Shown piece by piece: positions 60,476 through 64,000 of a DNA stretch of 64,000 bases (position 1 is its first letter; the number at the start of each line of letters is the position of its first letter). The notes below the pieces were generated by a model. It had not been told where the DNA came from and searched no databases. It was given only the letters and a program-made list of their open reading frames with translations. The stretch is from the NCBI GenBank assembly GCA_041740975.1, contig JBGSKV010000117.1, forward strand, positions 1 through 64,000, in the 5' to 3' direction. The translations under genes and the position numbers were made by a program. This DNA is from JBGSKV01 sp041740975 (GTDB taxonomy: Bacteria > Bdellovibrionota_B > Oligoflexia > Oligoflexales > JALZUQ01).

Positions 60476-63400
60476 ATGAAAACGGTGACTCCTGAAGTCA
60501 AATTGGCCCAGGTTGAAGATGAAGTTTTGGAATTTTGGAAGTCCGAAAAGATTTTCGAAGAGTCCAACCGTCGTCGCGAGCAGGCCAAAGAGTTTACGTT
60601 CTACGATGGGCCACCCTTTGCCAATGGCTTACCGCATTATGGTCATCTTCTGGCCAATACCATCAAAGATAGCGTGCCTCGATACTGGAACATGCGTGGA
60701 TATCGCGTCGAGCGTCGTTTCGGTTGGGACTGTCACGGTTTTCCGGTAGAAAGCGAAATCGAAAAAAATAATAAACTTATCGGCAGCGTCGATATTTTGA
60801 AGTTTGGTGTCGCCAAGTTTAACGAGGAATGCCGCAAATCCGTCAAGAATTACGTTCACCACTGGCAAGAAACCATAACCCGACTCGGTCGTTGGGTGGA
60901 TTGGAATAACCAATATCATACGATGGACAAAGACTTTATGGAGTCCGTCTGGTGGGTGTTTGCCGAACTTTACAAAAAAGGATTGATCTATCAAGATCAC
61001 AAAATTGTTTCCTATTCGCCGCAAAACGCCACAGTAGTTTCTAATTTTGAAGCTAACCAGAACTACAAAGACGTGCAAGACCCGGCAGTCACCGTTAAGT
61101 GCAAAGTCAAAGACGAGCCAAACACTTTTCTTTTGATTTGGACGACAACACCATGGACTTTGATTGCAAACCTTGCGGTGGCAGTTTCGCCTACTCATGA
61201 ATATGTCAAAATCAAAGACCACCAAACGAACGAGTTCTACTATTTGGCAAAAGCTAGACTCGATGGTGTCTATAAGAAAAAACCAAATGAAGATGCGCCT
61301 TATACCATCATTGAAGAATTAGGGGCCGCCAAACTTAGAACCCGTAGCTACGAGCCACTTTTTCCTTATTACAAAGACCATGTTAATGCATTCCAGGTGC
61401 TCGTTGATGACTACGTTACGGTGGATGATGGCACGGGGATCGTGCATCAGGCTCCTGCGTTTGGTGAAGATGACTTCCGTGTTTGCCGTGCACATCACAT
61501 TAAACTCGTCGATCCACTGGATCTCGATGGCCGATACACGAACGAGATTCCGGAATATGAGGGATTATTTGTTAAGGATGCAGATAAAGAAATTATCAAA
61601 GCCCTAAAAGAAAAGGGTCTATTGCTTCGCAACGAAACAATCGTACATAGCTATCCCTTTTGCGATCGAACAGATACTCCCCTTATTTATCGAGCCATTC
61701 CTGCTTGGTACGTGAAAGTCGAAAGTTTTCGCGACGCCATGGTTAAAAACAATCAATCCATAAACTGGGTGCCCTTGCATTTACGCGACGGCCGTATGGG
61801 TAAATGGTTAGAAAATGCCCGTGATTGGGCGATCAGCCGGAACCGATTTTGGGGCACGCCACTTCCGGTATGGTTGTGCGAAAGTGATGCTAAATGTCTA
61901 AAAGTTCTGGGTAGCGTTGCGGAACTTGAAAAGTTAAGTGGCAAAAAAGTAGATGATTTGCATAAGCATTTTATCGACGACTTGACATTTCCTTGCGACA
62001 CATGCGGCTCGACTATGCGTCGCATTCCCGAAGTTCTCGACTGCTGGTTTGAGTCTGGGGCCATGCCTTACGCCCAGAAGCATTATCCGTTTGAGAACCA
62101 AAAAGAGTTCGCCAATCAGTTTCCGGCTGATTTTATCGCCGAGGGTCTCGATCAGACACGCGGTTGGTTTTATACATTGAGTGTTTTGTCAGAAGCTTTG
62201 TTTCACAGTCCAGCATTTAAGAATGTCGTCGTTAATGGCATCATCTGTGATGATACCGGCAAAAAAATGTCGAAAAGACATCGTAACTACACGCCACCCA
62301 TGGATTTGATCAATGAGTTCGGGGCCGATAGTGTGCGCCTTTACATGTTAAATTCGCCATTATTGAAAGGCGAGAACCTTATTTTTAAAACACAAGGCGT
62401 CCGCGATGTGACACGGGCGGCCATCTTGCCGTTATGGAATGCGCATAGTTTTTTGACGACTTATGCGAAAGCAGATGGTTGGGTACCGGATGAAAATAGC
62501 TTGAATGGAAAAATGTCCAGCCAAAATATTCTTGATCACTGGATTCTTTCCAAATTGCAGACTGTCACCAAGCAAGTGCATGTACAGATGGAAGGGTACC
62601 ATCTGTATGCGGTCATTCCTGAGCTGTTGAGTTTTATTGAAGACTTAACAAACTGGTATATTCGCCTAAGTCGACGCCGTTTTTGGACCGGTGAGCCAGG
62701 AGCTGGGCTAAGTGAAGACACGCGCAGTGCGTATTCCACGCTATATTTTGTTCTAGCAGAGTTTTCAAAGCTTTTTGCGCCGTTCGCGCCGTTTATCTCG
62801 GATCGCATCTATCAAAATTTAACGGACAGTCTAAAAGGATCGCCGAAGTCGGTACATCTTTGTGACATGCCTGAAGTCCGACCGGAATTGGTGCAAGAAG
62901 AGCTTGAAAAAAGAATGAAGCTCGTACGCACCGCCGCAGAGCTTGGCCGAAGTCTTCGGGCAAAACATCAAATCAAAACTCGTCAGCCCCTACGCGAAAT
63001 GCTTGTCATCACTCGTGACAAGTCAGGGCATGCTGCTATTTCCGAGAATCAATCTTTGATCGCATCGGAATTGAATGTCAAAACGATTGCTTTCAGTGAC
63101 AACGAACTCAAATACGTTAGCGTGCAGCTTAAGCCTAATTTGAAAACCTTGGGACGCAGGCTTGGTAAGGATTTAGCAGCGTTTCGGCAAGAACTCGATC
63201 GTCTCAACGCAGCTAACGCCGAATTGGGTCCATTGATGGCTAAGCTGGAGACGGAGGGTTCCGTTAGCATTTTGGGTCAAAGTTTTGTGGAGGAAGATTT
63301 TCTTATCGAACGCGGACCGAAGGGTGCACAGCTCATTGCAACGGAAGGTGGCGTCACTGTTCTTTTGGATACTCATCTCACCGACGACCTACTCTCGGAA

Positions 63401-63661
63401 GGTTTGGCTCGAGAAGTTGTCAACCGCGTGCAGAACTTTCGAAAAGATAGTGGGCTTAATGTTAGCGATCGAATTGTGCTTGGCATCGCGACGTCACCAG
63501 AACTTTCGGCAGCCATAAACGAATACAAAGATTATATTTCATCTGAGACTTTGGCAGTGGACTTGAAGCTTCAAAATCAGTTGTCCGGATTCACACATAA
63601 AACTGACTTCGACATTGATAATATGAACTGTACGATTGCGATGTCGGTGGCTAAATATTAA
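60476..63661 (+). CDS. ileS: Isoleucyl-tRNA synthetase, type 2 (eukaryote-like)
   Basis: IleRS charges tRNA-Ile. The HIGH motif reads HYGH in PPFANGLPHYGHLLANTIKD and the KMSKR motif is KKMSKRHRNY (near residue 597). FGWDCHGFPVESE and SGAMPYAQKHYP fit the type-2, eukaryote-like class, known to resist mupirocin. The CP1 editing region and a C-terminal anticodon-binding part are complete. Length is 1061 aa. The frame starts earlier, but ATG 60476 has AGCGAGG upstream and matches the family N-terminus. Confidence 0.95.
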   Translation: MKTVTPEVKLAQVEDEVLEFWKSEKIFEESNRRREQAKEFTFYDGPPFANGLPHYGHLLANTIKDSVPRYWNMRGYRVERRFGWDCHGFPVESEIEKNNKLIGSVDILKFGVAKFNEECRKSVKNYVHHWQETITRLGRWVDWNNQYHTMDKDFMESVWWVFAELYKKGLIYQDHKIVSYSPQNATVVSNFEANQNYKDVQDPAVTVKCKVKDEPNTFLLIWTTTPWTLIANLAVAVSPTHEYVKIKDHQTNEFYYLAKARLDGVYKKKPNEDAPYTIIEELGAAKLRTRSYEPLFPYYKDHVNAFQVLVDDYVTVDDGTGIVHQAPAFGEDDFRVCRAHHIKLVDPLDLDGRYTNEIPEYEGLFVKDADKEIIKALKEKGLLLRNETIVHSYPFCDRTDTPLIYRAIPAWYVKVESFRDAMVKNNQSINWVPLHLRDGRMGKWLENARDWAISRNRFWGTPLPVWLCESDAKCLKVLGSVAELEKLSGKKVDDLHKHFIDDLTFPCDTCGSTMRRIPEVLDCWFESGAMPYAQKHYPFENQKEFANQFPADFIAEGLDQTRGWFYTLSVLSEALFHSPAFKNVVVNGIICDDTGKKMSKRHRNYTPPMDLINEFGADSVRLYMLNSPLLKGENLIFKTQGVRDVTRAAILPLWNAHSFLTTYAKADGWVPDENSLNGKMSSQNILDHWILSKLQTVTKQVHVQMEGYHLYAVIPELLSFIEDLTNWYIRLSRRRFWTGEPGAGLSEDTRSAYSTLYFVLAEFSKLFAPFAPFISDRIYQNLTDSLKGSPKSVHLCDMPEVRPELVQEELEKRMKLVRTAAELGRSLRAKHQIKTRQPLREMLVITRDKSGHAAISENQSLIASELNVKTIAFSDNELKYVSVQLKPNLKTLGRRLGKDLAAFRQELDRLNAANAELGPLMAKLETEGSVSILGQSFVEEDFLIERGPKGAQLIATEGGVTVLLDTHLTDDLLSEGLAREVVNRVQNFRKDSGLNVSDRIVLGIATSPELSAAINEYKDYISSETLAVDLKLQNQLSGFTHKTDFDIDNMNCTIAMSVAKY

Positions 63662-64000
63662 ATTTATCATTTTATCCATCCTCTTATTGATTTGCTCAGC
63701 GTGCTACGTGAGCAAGCAGGCTTATTATCAAGGCAAATTAATTCTCTCCCGTGAAGCTGTTGATGAGGTTCTGGCAGCTGATCGCGTTACCGAGGCCCAA
63801 AAGAAAAAACTATTATTCACAAAAGAAGTGTTGAAATTTGCAGCGGACAATGGACTTGAGTTTGGGGGATCGTATCAACATTACATACATACCGAACAAC
63901 CTGTGGTGTCGTTTCTCGTGTATGCCGCCCACAAAGATAAGCTAGAGCTGAAAAAATGGTGGTTTCCGATTGTCGGCAGTGTTCCCTATATTGGTTACTT
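63636..64000 (+). CDS. Putative aminopeptidase lipoprotein (PF10023-like), N-terminal part
   Basis: The gene is cut off by the window end. The TTG at 63636 overlaps ileS by 26 nt and gives MRCRWLNIKFIILS, a signal peptide ending in the CSAC lipobox. The following YYQGKLILSREAVDEVLA, KEVLKFAADNGL, and WWFPIVGSVPYIGY match the start of the family annotated as predicted aminopeptidases. No zinc site is visible within the fragment. No strong ribosome site is seen, so coupling with ileS translation is likely. Confidence 0.6.
   Translation, partial: MRCRWLNIKFIILSILLLICSACYVSKQAYYQGKLILSREAVDEVLAADRVTEAQKKKLLFTKEVLKFAADNGLEFGGSYQHYIHTEQPVVSFLVYAAHKDKLELKKWWFPIVGSVPYIGY

Noticed and set aside
1..64000. 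CRISPR array, insertion sequence, prophage or rRNA/tRNA genes
   Set aside because: I saw no regularly spaced repeats, transposase or integrase genes, or RNA gene features anywhere in the window.

Overview
The window looks like chromosomal core DNA from a Gram-negative, diderm, delta-like proteobacterium, most likely of the Bdellovibrionota (Bdellovibrio/Oligoflexia relatives). This placement is inferred from a TIGR02147-type regulator, a class III cyclase next to PilZ proteins, ExbB/ExbD-like motor genes, a menaquinone-type SdhCAB, RNase J, many lipoproteins and secreted proteins, and frequent TTG/GTG starts. I found no rRNA, tRNA, CRISPR array, insertion sequence or prophage.

Layout. (1) 1-13568: a division and cell-wall (dcw) cluster on the minus strand. 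In transcription order it runs membrane protein, rsmH, ftsL, ftsI, murE, murF, mraY, murD, ftsW, murC, ftsQ, ftsA. A zinc-ribbon membrane gene lies in the opposite orientation between rsmH and ftsL. murG, murB, ddl and mraZ are not where they usually sit. (2) 13901-18337: a glutamine-rich LysM lipoprotein, an AmgK/MurU-like pair suggesting recycling of cell-wall sugars, and a diacylglycerol-kinase-family protein. (3) 18416-23378, plus strand: an RpoH-like sigma factor, NAD-type isocitrate dehydrogenase, a PP2C phosphatase, an M23 peptidase and an exported protein with a ParB-like segment. (4) 23582-28890: secA, a tail-anchored protein and a large secreted protein of unknown function. (5) 28893-36965, minus strand: RNase PH, succinate dehydrogenase/fumarate reductase (sdhCAB), a two-domain M16 peptidase, a beta-barrel protein and yajC. 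(6) 37169-40356: a putative c-type-heme lipoprotein, a UvrD/PcrA helicase and a heme-oxygenase-like protein.

(7) 40475-46724 is a signalling and secretion region. It holds a membrane class III cyclase overlapping a PilZ-PilZ-acyltransferase fusion, then a TIGR02147 regulator divergent from a secreted matrixin-like protease, then a small secreted protein with a RelE-like stretch. (8) 46726-53656, minus strand: an FHA-GAF-HD-GYP protein, an ExbB/TolQ-like protein, two ExbD-like proteins, a single-pass membrane protein, RNase J and a NUDIX hydrolase. (9) 53966-64000: a fatty-acid oxidation pair, a PilZ protein, a short GlpD-like dehydrogenase, a secreted unknown, type-2 IleS and the start of a lipoprotein aminopeptidase.

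Two themes link the genes. One is the cell envelope: peptidoglycan synthesis, recycling, hydrolysis and export. The other is nucleotide second messengers: a cyclase, three PilZ domains and an HD-GYP phosphodiesterase. The most promising unusual systems are the cyclase plus PilZ-PilZ-acyltransferase pair, the motor-like operon whose ExbD-like subunits lack the usual membrane aspartate, and two exported proteins with nuclease- or toxin-like folds. These assignments come from reading motifs by eye; no database search was run.
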